NCBI GenBank assembly: GCA_025201705.1
Contig: MU616924.1
Coordinates: forward strand, 1 to 31,531
DNA length: 31,531 bases
Source: Dissophora ornata
Taxonomy: Eukaryota; Mortierellomycota; Mortierellomycetes; Mortierellales; Mortierellaceae
Reading direction: 5' to 3'
In this document: positions 20,213 through 31,301 of the stretch, piece by piece
Layout: each line of letters opens with the position of its first letter
How positions within the stretch are numbered: position 1 is the stretch's first letter
Position numbers and translations under genes: made by a program
The notes under the pieces: model-generated
Seen by the model: the letters and a program-made list of their open reading frames with translations, nothing else
Database searches by the model: none
Told to the model about the DNA's origin: nothing

Positions 20213-22146
20213 TTATGCGTGATCGTGCTTGCCTCCACAGCACTCCTTCTTCTCGTTAACTTCAGCATCAGCTGCAAGGTCGATCTTGAAACTGGCAGCC
20301 TTGGGCACCAGTCCTACATAAACAGACAAACACCAACAAGTGCCAAAATAAAAACATTAGCAAAAGGAATCGGAAACATTTCCACAACAAAGAACACGCC
20401 AGAAGACACCCCCACGCCGATCTTAAAGTTTTCGAAAAGCATAGAAACTAGATCGTGTCCTTACCGAGAGTTTCAAACATCTGCTGATCGGCGTTGAACT
20501 TGTTGTTGGGCGTAGTCAAAAGCTTGTCTCCCGTAAAGATCGAGTTGGCACCAGACATGAAGCAAAGTGCTTGCTCAGCCTCTGTGAAGCGAACACGACC
20601 GGCCGACAGACGGATCATGGTCTTGGGCATCACAATACGAGCCGTCGCAATCATACGAACCATATCCCACACCTTCACTGGCTCCTGCTTCTCCAAGGGA
20701 GTTCCCTCGACTGCCAACAGAGCATTCACTGGCACACTCTCCGGGTGCGCGGGCATTGTCGAGAGAGTGTGGAGCATACCCACACGGTCCGTGTCTGTCT
20801 CGCCCAAACCAATGATACCTCCAGAGCAGACAGAGATACCAGCTTCACGGACCTTCGAGATGGTCTCCAGACGCTCGTCATAGGAGCGAGTGGTGATGAT
20901 CTTGGGGTAGTATTCTCTTGAGGTGTCAAGGTTATGGTTGTATGCGGTCAAACCGGCCTCCTTGAGCTGGCTAGCCTGATCGTCGTTCAGCATGCCCAAT
21001 GTGCAGCACACCTCCATGTCCATGGCCCTATTTTATTTTCGATACATTAAAAAGGACCGAGAGGGACATTTGCTGATTAGTATCTGAATTAATAATATGC
21101 GTCGAAGGACATACGTACAGTGAATACAACAAACCCAAACGTTAAAAAAATCTCCGTACCTGATCTCCTTCACGAACCCGACAATCTTTTTGAAGTTGCT
21201 CTTGCGACCTGCCAAATCTCTCCATGCAGCGCCCATGCAGAAACGGGTTGACCCAGCAGCCTTGGCAGCGCGGGCAGCTTCGAGAACCTCACCTGTATCG
21301 AGCATCTTCTGAGCCTTGACCACAGTCGAGTAGCTCGAGGACTGAGGGCAGTACTTGCAGTCCTCGCTGCATCCTCCGGTCTTGATGCTCAAAAGCGTGC
21401 ACTGCTGGACAGCCAATGGGTCAAAGTGGAGGCGGTGGACATTGGCCTAGCGAGAGTGAGAGTGAAAGGGTTGAATGCAAATTGGCGGCAATTGTTAGAT
21501 CTATCGATCAGTATCATTTTGCCTTCTTTCATTGAAGGCGCTTGCAATAAAGAAGGGATGAAAAAAAAAACGGTCAAAGATAGATGAATGATGGGGCAAT
21601 TGGTCAATTGATAAAAAAATGTAGGGTGACTGATCCCCCCCCCCCTCAGGTTCTGTGTGGACGTGTATCATCTACTTTTTTCGCGTTTTAGTGCTCCTCC
21701 CCTCTATTTTCTCGCGGAATGGATCCCAACATATCGGGGGTCCTGGAGATAAAGGACGTAGAACGACAGCGAAAAAAAAAAAAAAGAAAGAACGGCTCGG
21801 CTTCTCTTTTTGAAGTGACATTTAAACCGAGCAATTATACCGAGCCAGTGTATGTCCCAAACAAACTTACTCCGTGGTAGAGCAATTCCATGATGGGTGA
21901 GTGGTAAATGGCATCAATCTCTTCCTTCTTCCAGTCGTAGCGAAGCTCTCCATTGGCATTCAACGCTGCTGCAGACAGCTCGCGTCCAAAGGCCACCTGC
22001 TTCTGAGCTCTGGGGCTTTCGTCAATCGTAGCGAACTTTGTGGGGTTGGATGCAGCCGTGTATGAGCGGGTCAGCTGGAAGGCCACATTCTTGTTGGAGA
22101 TCTTGATGGCCCTCGAAGAGAGCGAGCGTAATGAGGTGAACGACAT
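20213..22146 (-). CDS. BIO2: Biotin synthase (radical SAM), mitochondrial
   Basis: Exons on the minus strand are 22146-21871, 21446-21160, 21027-20465 and 20313-20213 (408 aa). Bio2 inserts sulfur into dethiobiotin, the last step of biotin synthesis, in mitochondria. The first 30-35 residues are Ser/Arg/Lys-rich without acids and end near RSYTAAS, consistent with a targeting peptide. The radical-SAM cluster motif is C118-x3-C122-x2-C125 in [14 protein letters not shown]. The further cluster ligands are recognisable as [16 protein letters not shown] and [11 protein letters not shown], with an Arg in [22 protein letters not shown] and [15 protein letters not shown] complete the signature. The C-terminus is extended with a Cys/His-containing tail ([12 protein letters not shown]). 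Intron 1 contains a C10 run near 21634. Confidence 0.95.
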
Positions 22147-22205
22147 TGTTTATAAGTGTGGGGCGAATGCGACGAGACGAAAAAGAGTGGGGAAAAGAAA
22201 AGGAA

Positions 22206-22208
<3 letters not shown>

Positions 22209-22250
<42 letters not shown>
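22209..22250 (+). repeat. (AG)21 microsatellite in the BIO2 upstream region
   Basis: Twenty-one perfect AG units (CT on the BIO2 coding strand) lie 63-104 nt upstream of the BIO2 ATG, in the likely 5' leader or core promoter. Such pyrimidine tracts are common at fungal transcription starts. Length variation is likely. Confidence 0.95.
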
Positions 22251-22254
<4 letters not shown>

Positions 22255-23181
22255 GAAAGAGACTTTGTGCTAGACTTTGCACTGTGTTCGGGACCTCAAA
22301 TCGAGGGGCAGGGAAAAAATCATCACAACACACAATACAGACAACCAACAGGATTGTTAACAGAAGGATCCAAGTCGTCTCCACATCCGTCCAACGTCCC
22401 CTACTCGGTGTCCTCTCTCATCCCAGAGCCAACGGTGTCCAATGCTGTTTGTTCAAGTCACCCCACGCGTCGGAAACTGTCGGCTTCCAGATCTGGCCTT
22501 GTGTACGCCTCTGCAAAACATGACTCTTATCATGCCACCTTTTTTATTCTTTTCCGGTTTGTGTTTCTTATTATATTGAGTCTCTCGAAGATCGGGTGTC
22601 AGTTCATCAAAACGCGCTAGTATGGCTTTCATGACCCTTGGCAATGAAGCGCCATGTAAGGTGCAACTCAGCAAATTGAGTCAAGGGCCAAAGCTTTTGC
22701 TCAGGTAGACCCCGCATTCTCCGATATTTCTCACGGTCCGAAATGTCGAGCTACAAAACACAGTAAATCCAGTCAGGCTCCTGTGGGGGAGTGAGGGAAA
22801 TAACGATCCTAAACTTTTCCAAACATTCCCAACAGATCAAGATATCAAACAGGACCTGGAATGTCATCGAGGCTCCAAGGTTCCTGTCCAGAATATACAA
22901 GATATGCAGTTATGCGGTGCAGCATCGGTCATCCATTGACGCATAGGAGATGGTACAGAGTCAACCGTGGCATATGGGCAGCACAATGACTTCTTGACAA
23001 CAACAATCTCATATACTCCGGAACCAACCAGCTCGCCAGGGAAATAACTTACCAAGGAAACACATACTAGTCTAGAAACCTAATCCTGCATTCTTCATGG
23101 ATCGCATAATTCTTTCACCTTGCAAAAGAGGTGTTCCTTGGCAATCCTCGTTATTCGAACCGGGGTAGTTATACCTGATGA
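22251..23181. other. Intergenic region upstream of BIO2, no recognised gene
   Basis: The distal promoter of BIO2 lies at the left end. A 63-codon minus-strand reading frame (23055-22864, ending GTLEPR) has no in-frame ATG start. It follows an acceptor-like TTTCTAG and is not recognisable. I find no repeat or RNA gene here. With the adjacent orphan ORF it could be the decayed remnant of a gene, but that is speculation. Confidence 0.3.
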
Positions 23182-23465
23182 CGATCACACTTATCCTACA
23201 GAGTACCCGAACTCTCTCGATTCAACTGTTTTGTCTGCACACAAGCCGCTGCGTTCCAAGCAAGACTTATTGCAGCTGATACTGTAATGGACCTGCTCAA
23301 GGGCGATCGTATCTTTCTTCCGCATCGTTCTGCCCCACCAGATAATGGCGAATCCCCAGTCATTTTTCGCAAAGTCCAGGCCCTAATCAGAGCCAGCCTT
23401 CGCCGTGGCTATCTGCAAGTCGCCGGGGTCTTTACAATTCCTCATCAAGAATGCCACAGTACCAA
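23182..23465 (+). other. Orphan exon-like open frame on the plus strand
   Basis: The frame is open from 23182. It has an acceptor-like CCTACAG at 23194-23200, an internal ATG at 23287, and a consensus donor (CCAA|GTAAGT) at 23466. From the ATG it reads MDLLKGDRIFLPHRS, later VQALIRASLRRGYLQVAG. Splicing to ATAAACAG|ATGG (acceptor ending 23509) would add 18 codons and stop at 23561-23563, 26 nt inside the convergent ELP4 coding sequence. The composition looks protein-like, not repetitive. I recognise no family. It may be a small lineage-specific gene, a pseudogene fragment, or chance. Confidence 0.3.
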
Positions 23466-23533
23466 GTAAGTCAGGTGTATACACAAGGAGCATTACCTCA
23501 ATAAACAGATGGCTGCATAACTTCCAATATCGC

Positions 23534-23539
23534 TTTATT
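23534..23539 (-). terminator. AATAAA overlapping the ELP4 stop codon
   Basis: The minus strand reads GAT TTT TAA TAA AGC at the end of ELP4, so the stop codon is embedded in TTTAATAAAG. If used as the polyadenylation signal, the 3' UTR would be only a few tens of nucleotides long. Confidence 0.4.
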
Positions 23540-25529
23540 AAAAATCGAGCAACGTGCTATTGAGTGTCCCTGCTCTTCCTTGTCCTTGTCCCTGTCCGTG
23601 AGCATGCTGATGGCTGGCTGAGTCAGACCCTCCGGTACTGCACCCAGAAGACACAGCGCCTTGGACACCTACAGGCGGAAGGCCCATCATCTTTCGCGCA
23701 ATCCCACTCGCTCCAGGTACAGAGTGCACATCAACCTTTCCACCGCCACTCTTACCCAACCCCAGCGATCTGGACTTCGAGTTGTTACTCTCATTCGAGC
23801 CCGGCTTTCTAAGGGATCCGGATGATGGCCCAGCACCCCCCGTAGAAGACGAAGATGATGCGGAAGAAGAGGTTGAAGACGTGGCTGACTTGCGATCTGA
23901 CAAGGATGCGGAGGATGAAGAAGGCTCTGCTGAGGTTCGCCTCTGTCCCACGCCTCCTTCCGGAGGCAAATGAAACGTTTCAATTGCAAACCGCTTCCTG
24001 CGGACCTTGAATCCTAAGTTATTAACACCCTTGCTTGATCCTCCATTGGTGCCGTTTCCGCTGGGTCCCCCTGATCCCTTGGCAGCTCCATCCAGCAGGA
24101 CAGAGAGTTTTGTAGATGAAGGAATCAACGCGTTCAATACAGGTACTTTGTGCACGTGGAACAGCCCATGATAATCTGACGCTGCAGAGGAGGCGTTGGT
24201 GAGAGCCCCGGCAAATGATTCGATCCTCACTGAAGCATCGCAGAGCTGTTCAAGTCGGTGAATATAGGGTGAGGTCGTAGAGCCATCCGTGGGGTTCCTT
24301 TGATCAACAGTGCCATAGAGATGTGCAGGAATTGTGATCACAGCAGCGCCAAAACTGAAGCGCAAAAGACCACGCAACGCGTGCAGGAACTTATACAAAT
24401 CCTGTGAACGTTAAGAAAAAAATATAGGTCATTTAGCCAACTGAGGATCAATCCACTAAAATAGAAGCACTGGCAACGATTCATTCAAACGACGTACCTG
24501 TGGCGTCTTACTTCTCCAGCTAGGAGACGCGACCGAGTTGATTCCGATTCTGCAAATATGTCGCTCTGCCAGCCCTGCAGCTCCAGGCGCTGGCACCGAT
24601 GCTGACGGGTCCTTGACAAGCGTCGTGCTGAATCCTCCTTGAATAATTGTGTCTCTAATCTTATCCAGTACATTCCTGTACAGATCGGTCCTTCCTGTTC
24701 CTCCTGAAGACGCATCCTCACCATCCGCGTCGCTATCATCGCTGTCAATTCCAGAGTCCTTCCCGATATTCATGTTCCTCATGAGTTCTCCAGAGTCGAT
24801 CAGGGTTGTATCTGCAGACTCCAGAGCTTTTGCCGAGATTCGCGTCGTTAGATCAAATTGCTCGCAGAATGGGATTTGACTGGGCTTGAGTGCTTGATCA
24901 ACTGACGATGCTTCTTTGTTGACACGCGACGAAATGACTAACATGTAACACAATACAAACACGTGTTAGGTGCCGCCTAGTGGCCCACGGCCCCAATAAA
25001 CCACACAAGCAAGACCAAGGTGTGAAGTACCTGGCTGTGGCCTAGCTTCGACACCGCTCTCAAACTTCTTAAACCCACTGTATCTCCAGGCGATCTTTAG
25101 TCGATCCTGCTCCGAATCCTCATCATCGACTGCTCCTCCCAACTTCTTCCTCCTGCTACTAGCCCGTTCCTCGTCATCATCCCGGCTATCGACTCCCTGC
25201 TGCACTTGACTCGAAGCGCTTTCCTCGCCTGCGATTCCCATCAAGGATCTGACAATCGCTTCGGGCGACTCATCGCCACTGACGACCACACACTTGTCCC
25301 CCGCGACAATTCCCTGTCGCAGGAAATATTTCAGCAACAGTTGGCCATAAGATGTCTGGCGGTCTTCTTGAATTAAGAGGATCGTCCCCACAGGGAGTCC
25401 TCCACCGAGAATATCGTCCAGAGAAGGAACCCCCGTGGAGATGAGAACCTGTCCATTGTAGGCGGATAGGCGGCAGCCTGCAGGAAGACTTGCCTGCGCT
25501 GAAGGCACGCGTTTCTTGAACGAGCTCAT
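23538..25529 (-). CDS. ELP4: Elongator complex subunit Elp4
   Basis: Exons on the minus strand are 25529-25031, 24937-24498 and 24401-23538 (600 aa; yeast Elp4 is about 456). Elp4 forms the RecA-like Elp456 hexamer of Elongator, which binds tRNA and supports cm5U/mcm5U modification at the wobble uridine. Family features are RLSAYNGQVLISTGVPSLDD (about 20-39), ILGGGLPVGTILLIQED without a Walker A lysine, YGQLLLKYFLRQG, KIAWRYSGFKKFES, FCEQFDLTTRI, AAVITIPAHLYG and DYHGLFHVHKVPVLNALIP. GFKVRRKRFAIETFHLPPEGG marks the usual C-terminus. Acidic Ser/Arg linkers (about 115-145 and 225-245) and a roughly 130-residue Ser/Gly-rich tail account for the extra length. It is preceded by ICE2 on the same strand with a 230-nt gap. 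Confidence 0.92.
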
Positions 25530-25759
25530 TGGTGTATGTGTTTATGGGTGTTGATCTTTTACTGACTATGTCCTGAAATGTCACTTGCTGTAGTGTCCCT
25601 TGGAGTTTTTCGAATTCAGTTGCATGCACGGGCGAAAGCAGCGTGTATGGTGAATGGGATTCGATTAGCAACAAGCTGATCAATGTGCTCGAGCTCTTTT
25701 TTCTCCTTTCGCCCATGTTCTGTGCTTTGCAAACTCGAGGCTGCGCCACAGTCATTTTA
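25530..25759 (-). promoter_or_regulatory. ELP4 upstream region and ICE2 3' end
   Basis: The 230-nt gap between two minus-strand genes must hold the ELP4 promoter and the ICE2 3' UTR. ICE2 ends in GAC TAA TAAAATG on the minus strand, so its stop codon overlaps AATAAA (25761-25756), as in ELP4. No other element is clear. Confidence 0.4.
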
Positions 25760-28700
25760 TTAGTCTATTGGATGTTGACCTGGATCTGTCTGACTTGCTG
25801 GATGAAACTCACTAGGCCGGCTCTTTCCCCGACCACGACCGCGCTTACGAGCGTTACCACGACTTCCCCTGGCCCGCCTTTTAACAGCAGTGACCTCAGG
25901 CTCGTCATACGGGAAGGTGCCTGGGATCTGATCTGGAGTGCCAATCCACCGGATCTGCAGATCGTCGTCGAGATATCCTCCTCCAGCTGCGCTAGACCCT
26001 CCGCCATCCAAATTGCTCTCATTAAACATTTGGGGTGACGACTGGTGTGCTGCATGCAAATCGTATCGTCCTCGGATAGAAGGCGACACACCCTTCTTTT
26101 CTGACGTCGATTCGGCGGATCCAGCTGTCGTCATCGACTCGTCCTGCACAGCTTTATAGATGGTGGCGTTGACATCGAACCGTTTATGTCCCAGGATGTA
26201 CTGACCCGGTCCTAGATTCATTAACTTTCCCAGGATATAATGGATCAGGCGCATGTTGGGCTTGATCCAGTCCCGGATATCTCGATCCTGCACCCGTTGT
26301 GCGCTGGCATCCAATATTGCGATCGCTGGCAGGTCGCTAAAAATGCCTCCTAATGGGTTCTGGGGATTTAACCCCAAGGATAGAATGCTATTCTGGTCTG
26401 GATACCGTACAAATTGATTCTGAGAAACATCGACGTGTCCAAGAGCGACTAGGCGATCATTCCGGATCCATGTTGCCATCCACCAACCCGCCATAGTTGA
26501 TTTACTAGGCTCAGTCAGTCCAATATCGGGAGTGTAATCCAAAACAGATTTAAGCACCACTTGTCGATATGGATCCTAACATAAAAGATGGGCAACGTTT
26601 CAGCGCAAAATTATCGAAAACGCACACAGAGATTGATAACATCAAGGCATATGACAGAGCAGTTACCGAGTTAGTAATGTATCCGTGAGGGCGGCTGCGG
26701 ATCAAAATTCGTGTTTCGCCAAAGCTCCAGAGGGTATATTCAAATCCATCATTAATGCACTCGTCTCCTTCAGATGGCCTAGACAAACTTCCGAGGATGC
26801 CCTCCTCGCCATCATCCGCGATATTGCCAACGGATGCCGCCAACTTTTCTGATGAATTAAGGATTGTTTCTTTTGAGGCACTGCTCTCCTGTTCTGCCAT
26901 CACGACACCTTGTGATTCGCTCTCCACCATACCATCATCTTTGATTTTGTTTCCTTGCTCTACAGTCTTGGCATCCTGCGGCTTGACTTGAGAAGTATCC
27001 GTTACAGCATCATCTTTAGATTCACTGCTGTCTCGCTCAGTCATCTCGATGTCCTCTGAATCCGTACATGACTCAACCGCATTTTCGACTGCTTCAACTT
27101 TCCCCTGCTCTTTGGATGTCGGCGCCGGCGCCTTTTTAATTGCCTGCGCTGGCTCAGATGAAAGAATCCCGACATCCGTTGATTGAGAACCTATCAACGA
27201 CAGCTTCTTAAGCGCTCCATCGTAAAACTTCTGCGTCATCTCCAAAGCCGACATTCGTTTGCATATCAAAGGCTTGTCCATGTATATCCGTTTCTGCATC
27301 ACACCTACAGCCAAAGAAAAATAAAGAAAAAAAATATCAATGTCAATTTCAATTTCAGCGAACAGCCAAGTAGGACACGGCACTGCAGGCAAACGATAGT
27401 ATTCGAGAGTCTCGCACCTTCGCTGTCTTTCTCGAGCACAACTTCCACAGGAATCTCCCATTCGGCTGTCAGATTCGGCAACACTTTTGCCAATGCCACC
27501 AAAGCACTGGCCGCGAGTGCTATATGGACATTCTGCTCTTTAACGAACCGCTTGACGGTGGGATCATTTGCGACAGACTGAGCGGGTTTCTTGCTGGGGA
27601 TATGGCTACGTCTATAGTCCTGCTCACTTTTCCGAGCTTTTGGGCCAAAGGCTTGAGCTGCTGCAGACTCTGGAGAAGACGTTGATGCTCTCCAGTATCG
27701 GTCATCAACGTCAATGGCTCTCTCGTACGGTACACCGTTTTCGTCCGTAGGCCAGATCGGCTTTGTCAGCGATACTGGACAGATCTTTCCTGTCCTCTTC
27801 AAGAGCCCTCGACTGCTCGAGTTAGTCATGGGTGCGGTAGATGATCTCATTGATGTCGCAGCTGCTGTCACCTCCGGCGACTTCCTAACAAGTGTTGGCT
27901 CCTTCGATGTCGAGTGCATACTAGGAAGCCGCAAGCCAATCGACTGCACAAAGTCGTAATACTGGGGGTACTCTACTGTCACTCGTGTCCTTGCACGTTT
28001 AAACTTGCTCTCAAGAGCTACCCGGATAGCCGGGTTAAAGTAGCCAGAGATCCTAGAGCGGATCACTTCTGCACTCCATTGGCGAACGCGCAGTCGCTCC
28101 TGGTCGGCTTTTTCTTGGAGTAAAGCCCATAGCACCCGGTCTTCGGGCCCTAGCCGCGGCAGATTTGGGTCCTTTTGCTGATTCCGTGTGATAGCTTCAT
28201 ACAAGAGGTAGCGGCGGTGTTCATCCCGTGTGAGAATTGATCGGTGGTCGTGTGAATATAAGCATGGATGCTGGAAACGATCGCCAGCAGCCTTTAACGG
28301 CATCAGTGACGACTGCTGCTGCTGCTGTTGCTGGAGCAGCTTTTGCTGTGCCGCTTGTTTTTTTATTTCCTTGGACTTCTGGGCGGGATTGACGGTGTGG
28401 AGAGCAGAGGCGATCTCTGGTCCGTATGAAGTGACAGACGCCACCAGCTGACTGATATCAAATTTGCTGCCAGAACCCACCGCCGTAGATGATCCTGCGG
28501 GCGTTTGGGACACACCGGCCTTCGCACTGGCGTCGTTGACCTTTGGTTTCTTCGCCACTTCGTCGCCTTCCTCGTTGTCTTCGCTTCCATTGTCCTCGCT
28601 GCTGGATGAATCATGGTCGCTACTCGTGGAACCCTCATCACTATTCGACGAGTCAAAGTCAGAATTCGTCTCATCGACCTCGGCTTCTTTCCCCTTCTTC

Positions 28701-29596
28701 CGCCCTTCCTCATCCTCCTGTTTCTTTCTCTCTGCTTTCTCCCTCCTTTGCCTCTCGAAATGCCATGACGCTGCGGCTGTTCCCGTACCCCCTCTCGATA
28801 TCTCATTGTAGATATCTTCGCTAAAGAAGTAGCACCCCCCTGCGTTTGATCTAACAGGCTTTCTGCCTACTGTACCACCGGTTGTAGACGGTGTATCCTC
28901 CTGTGGCGACGTTGGTCCCATATCTGGTAATACGGGATTCGTCATCTTTTCAGAAACATTGTCAGCAGTAAGCTCGTCTTGGTTATCAGGTAAATCGTTT
29001 GCCGGAACATCCCCTTGTCCCAGATTCGGCTCTTGCTCGGCTACTGGATCTCCTAATGCGCTTCTGGCTTTTGGAACCTCTGGAGCCTTTTTGGATTCTT
29101 CAGTACGTAGTGGGGCGACAGTTGGATCAGTGGGCACGTGCATGGTCGAATCGTCTTCCAAGGTGTTGCCCGAATCCTTTGGACCCTGCTCATTCTCATT
29201 CTCCTGCTGTAAAACCTGTTCATTCTCCAGCTCCTGGCCAGCTGTAACAGGCATTCCCGTTTCGCTACATGGAATCAAACCTCCCGACTGTACTTCAAGG
29301 TCTTCCTCGCTCAAAATCTCTTCTTTCGCTGCAAAATCCATGCCTCGCCCGCGACCAAGGCCACGACTACGACTACGGCTGCGACCACCACGTGTTGTCC
29401 CTGAAGCTTCTCCCGAATGCGTTAGTGCCATTGATGTTGTTGATGCGGATGCAGCTGCCTCGCCTGCCGCTGCTGCGGCAATGGCACTCGAGCGACGCGT
29501 GATCCTTCTCTCCATTGAATCTCCTTCGTCGTGCGATGGGTTGCGTTCAAAGGAACTTTTCTTTTTCTTTTTCATTTTTTTTTTTTTGTGCTGCAT
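25760..29596 (-). CDS. ICE2: Little elongation complex subunit 2 homologue (ICE2/NARG2)
   Basis: Exons on the minus strand are 29596-27418, 27304-26667 and 26575-25760 (1210 aa). In animals ICE2/NARG2 belongs to the little elongation complex, with ELL and ICE1, which drives RNA polymerase II transcription of snRNA genes. This ICE2 is unrelated to the yeast ER protein of that name. Matches to the animal protein as I recall it, in order: CYFFSEDIYNEIS (255-267); a helical block with DEHRRYLLYEAITRN from 458; EWEIPVEVVLE (712-722); YTLWSFGETRILIRSRPHG (916-934); LGHVDVSQNQFV (984-995); GPGQYILGHKRFDVNATIYK (1061-1080); GRYDLHAAHQ; and RWIGTPDQIPGTFPY (1148-1162). The tail is RG/RGK-rich. The N-terminal quarter is acidic and disordered. 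The start is uncertain: ATG 29596 gives a poly-Lys N-terminus from a T-rich tract, and in-frame ATGs also occur at 29575 and 29515. Confidence 0.72.
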
Positions 29597-29839
29597 GTCG
29601 ATCTATGTGGCTTATACACAATAATGCATCCATGCAGGGGACCCTCGTCAAAACGACGAAGTTTATAAGGTTCCTATCGTTGTTTAGGCCGTGAAAGCTA
29701 CAAGACTTTAATGGGCGATAAAATCAAGACGTGGTTGGGGATAATAATTTGTAGGGTGTGTAAAGGCTGGAAGAGCCTTCGAGGCGCAAAAGAATAAGAG
29801 GGTGGGGGGGTTTTTTTTCTTTGTATTCCTGATACTCCT
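29597..29839 (-). promoter_or_regulatory. ICE2 upstream region and GSP1 3' flank
   Basis: The gap is 243 nt. A T8 run and C-free G/T stretch (29801-29820) lies just past the GSP1 stop codon. An A-rich tract on the coding strand abuts the ICE2 start. No distinct promoter motif was recognised. Confidence 0.35.
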
Positions 29840-31301
29840 TTACAGATCGTCGTCCTCCTCGGGAAGAGGCATCTGGGCAGCACTGCTCAACTCTTCGTTG
29901 TACTGCTGCATAAGACCAGCATCGACCTGGACCTCAGCAGGGGCCAAGGCAGGAGAGGCAACGAACTCCAAGTCCTGGTGTCCAGCCAACTTGCGAGCCA
30001 ACCAGAGGAAAGGCTTCTCGAAGTTGTAGTTGCTCTTGGCAGAGATATCGTAGTACTGAAGGGACTTCTTGCGATGGAAATCGATAGCCTTGGGCTTGAC
30101 CTTGCGCTCCTTAATATCAACCTTGTTTCCGCAAAGAACAATGGGGATGTTCTCACAGACACGGACGAGATCACGGTGCCAGTTGGGGACGTTCTTGTAT
30201 GTGATTCTGGAGGTAAGATCGAACATGATGATACCGCACTGTCCGTTGATGCTGTTGACGGGATGAAAGATAGCAATGCCAACGTTAGTGAGTTGATAAG
30301 TGGTGATTCGTACAAGCCTTAGAAACACCATTCAGCGCTCTTCAGAGAGGGAAGCAAAACACATACTAGTAACCATCGCGGAGACCACCGAACTTCTCCT
30401 GACCAGCTGTGTAAATGAAACCATTGAACGTTACAACGTTAGAATGTTGCCAAAATAGAATGACATCGCGCTCTCCGGCATCCGTTATAAAAGGTGTCTA
30501 ATCCAACAAAAGACTTGCCAGTGTCCCAGGTGTTAAAAATAATCTGGCCAAAGTTGGTGGTGAAGCTCAAGGGGTGAACCTCGACACCCAAAGTAGCTAG
30601 AGAGGAGAACGAATAAATGAGATATGTCAATGCTTTCATCTCGTTTCGCAAGTTCAAGCTGTAGGCAGCGTATTGAAGAAGGTTGAGTATGAATAAAGAG
30701 AGGGCTACGTAGGGTCCATGCGGTCCAGAACGCTGGATAACAGGTGGGCTGAAAGAGAAATAACGACAAGCTGTCCACGCTGCGGCGACTGGTAAAGTCG
30801 ATACCAAGTGTGCTGGCTTGTCATAGTGATGGATACGCCACATTGATGGCGATGTTGCTGAACAAAAGAGCGATCCCTGAGTATTTCTTGCATGGCGGTC
30901 AAAGGGATCCCGGGAATTCCTGTTCGATCTGCGCGTCATCCAAGACAGATGAGCCGATCAACTTGGAAGATATTTAGGGATGATAGACGCAAAGAGTAAT
31001 TACCGATGTACTTCTTCTCGAATTCACCAGTCAAGTGGCGCTTGACGAAGGTGGTCTTTCCGGTACCACCATCACCAACTATGGATGAGATAGAAGACAG
31101 ACAACAGGAAAAGAAACACAGTTAGAGTTGGATCCAGTAATGATTGCACAGATTCTCCACGCCGTTGGGTAATTCAGGTCGCTGCTGGTGTAGCTGTCTG
31201 TTTTCCCTCACAGTTATGAGCGATTCTCAGGTGAGTTCAAGTGTAGAGTATGGCTAATTACCGAGGACGAGTTTAAAAGTGGGAACCTCTTGCTGTGCCA
31301 T
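29840..31301 (-). CDS. GSP1: Ran GTPase (Gsp1), nucleocytoplasmic transport
   Basis: Exons on the minus strand are 31301-31262, 31078-31004, 30596-30519, 30406-30367 and 30251-29840 (214 aa; human Ran 216). Ran-GTP in the nucleus loads and unloads importins and exportins and organises spindle assembly. The P-loop is GDGGTGKTT (15-23), switch I includes [10 protein letters not shown] (39-48), and [17 protein letters not shown] carries the catalytic Gln67. NKVD (about 120-123) and [19 protein letters not shown] follow, ending in the acidic EEDDDL switch tail. Intron 3 starts with GC rather than GT (ACTG|GCAAGT at 30518) and ends normally; without this splice the DTAGQ motif is lost, so the site is well supported. 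The other introns are GT-AG. Confidence 0.97.

Noticed and set aside
22156..22620. Plus-strand 154-codon ORF with an Arg-Glu repeat
   Set aside because: It arises from the (AG)21 repeat antisense to the BIO2 leader; no homology.
23101..23175. TTCGAA-containing stretch resembling a tRNA T-loop
   Set aside because: On neither strand do the flanking bases form a T-stem, anticodon arm or acceptor stem, so no tRNA is called.
28959..29624. Plus-strand 221-codon ORF antisense to ICE2 exon 1
   Set aside because: It is a shadow of the low-complexity N-terminal half of ICE2, rich in Ser/Pro/Arg. The minus frame carries the conserved motifs.
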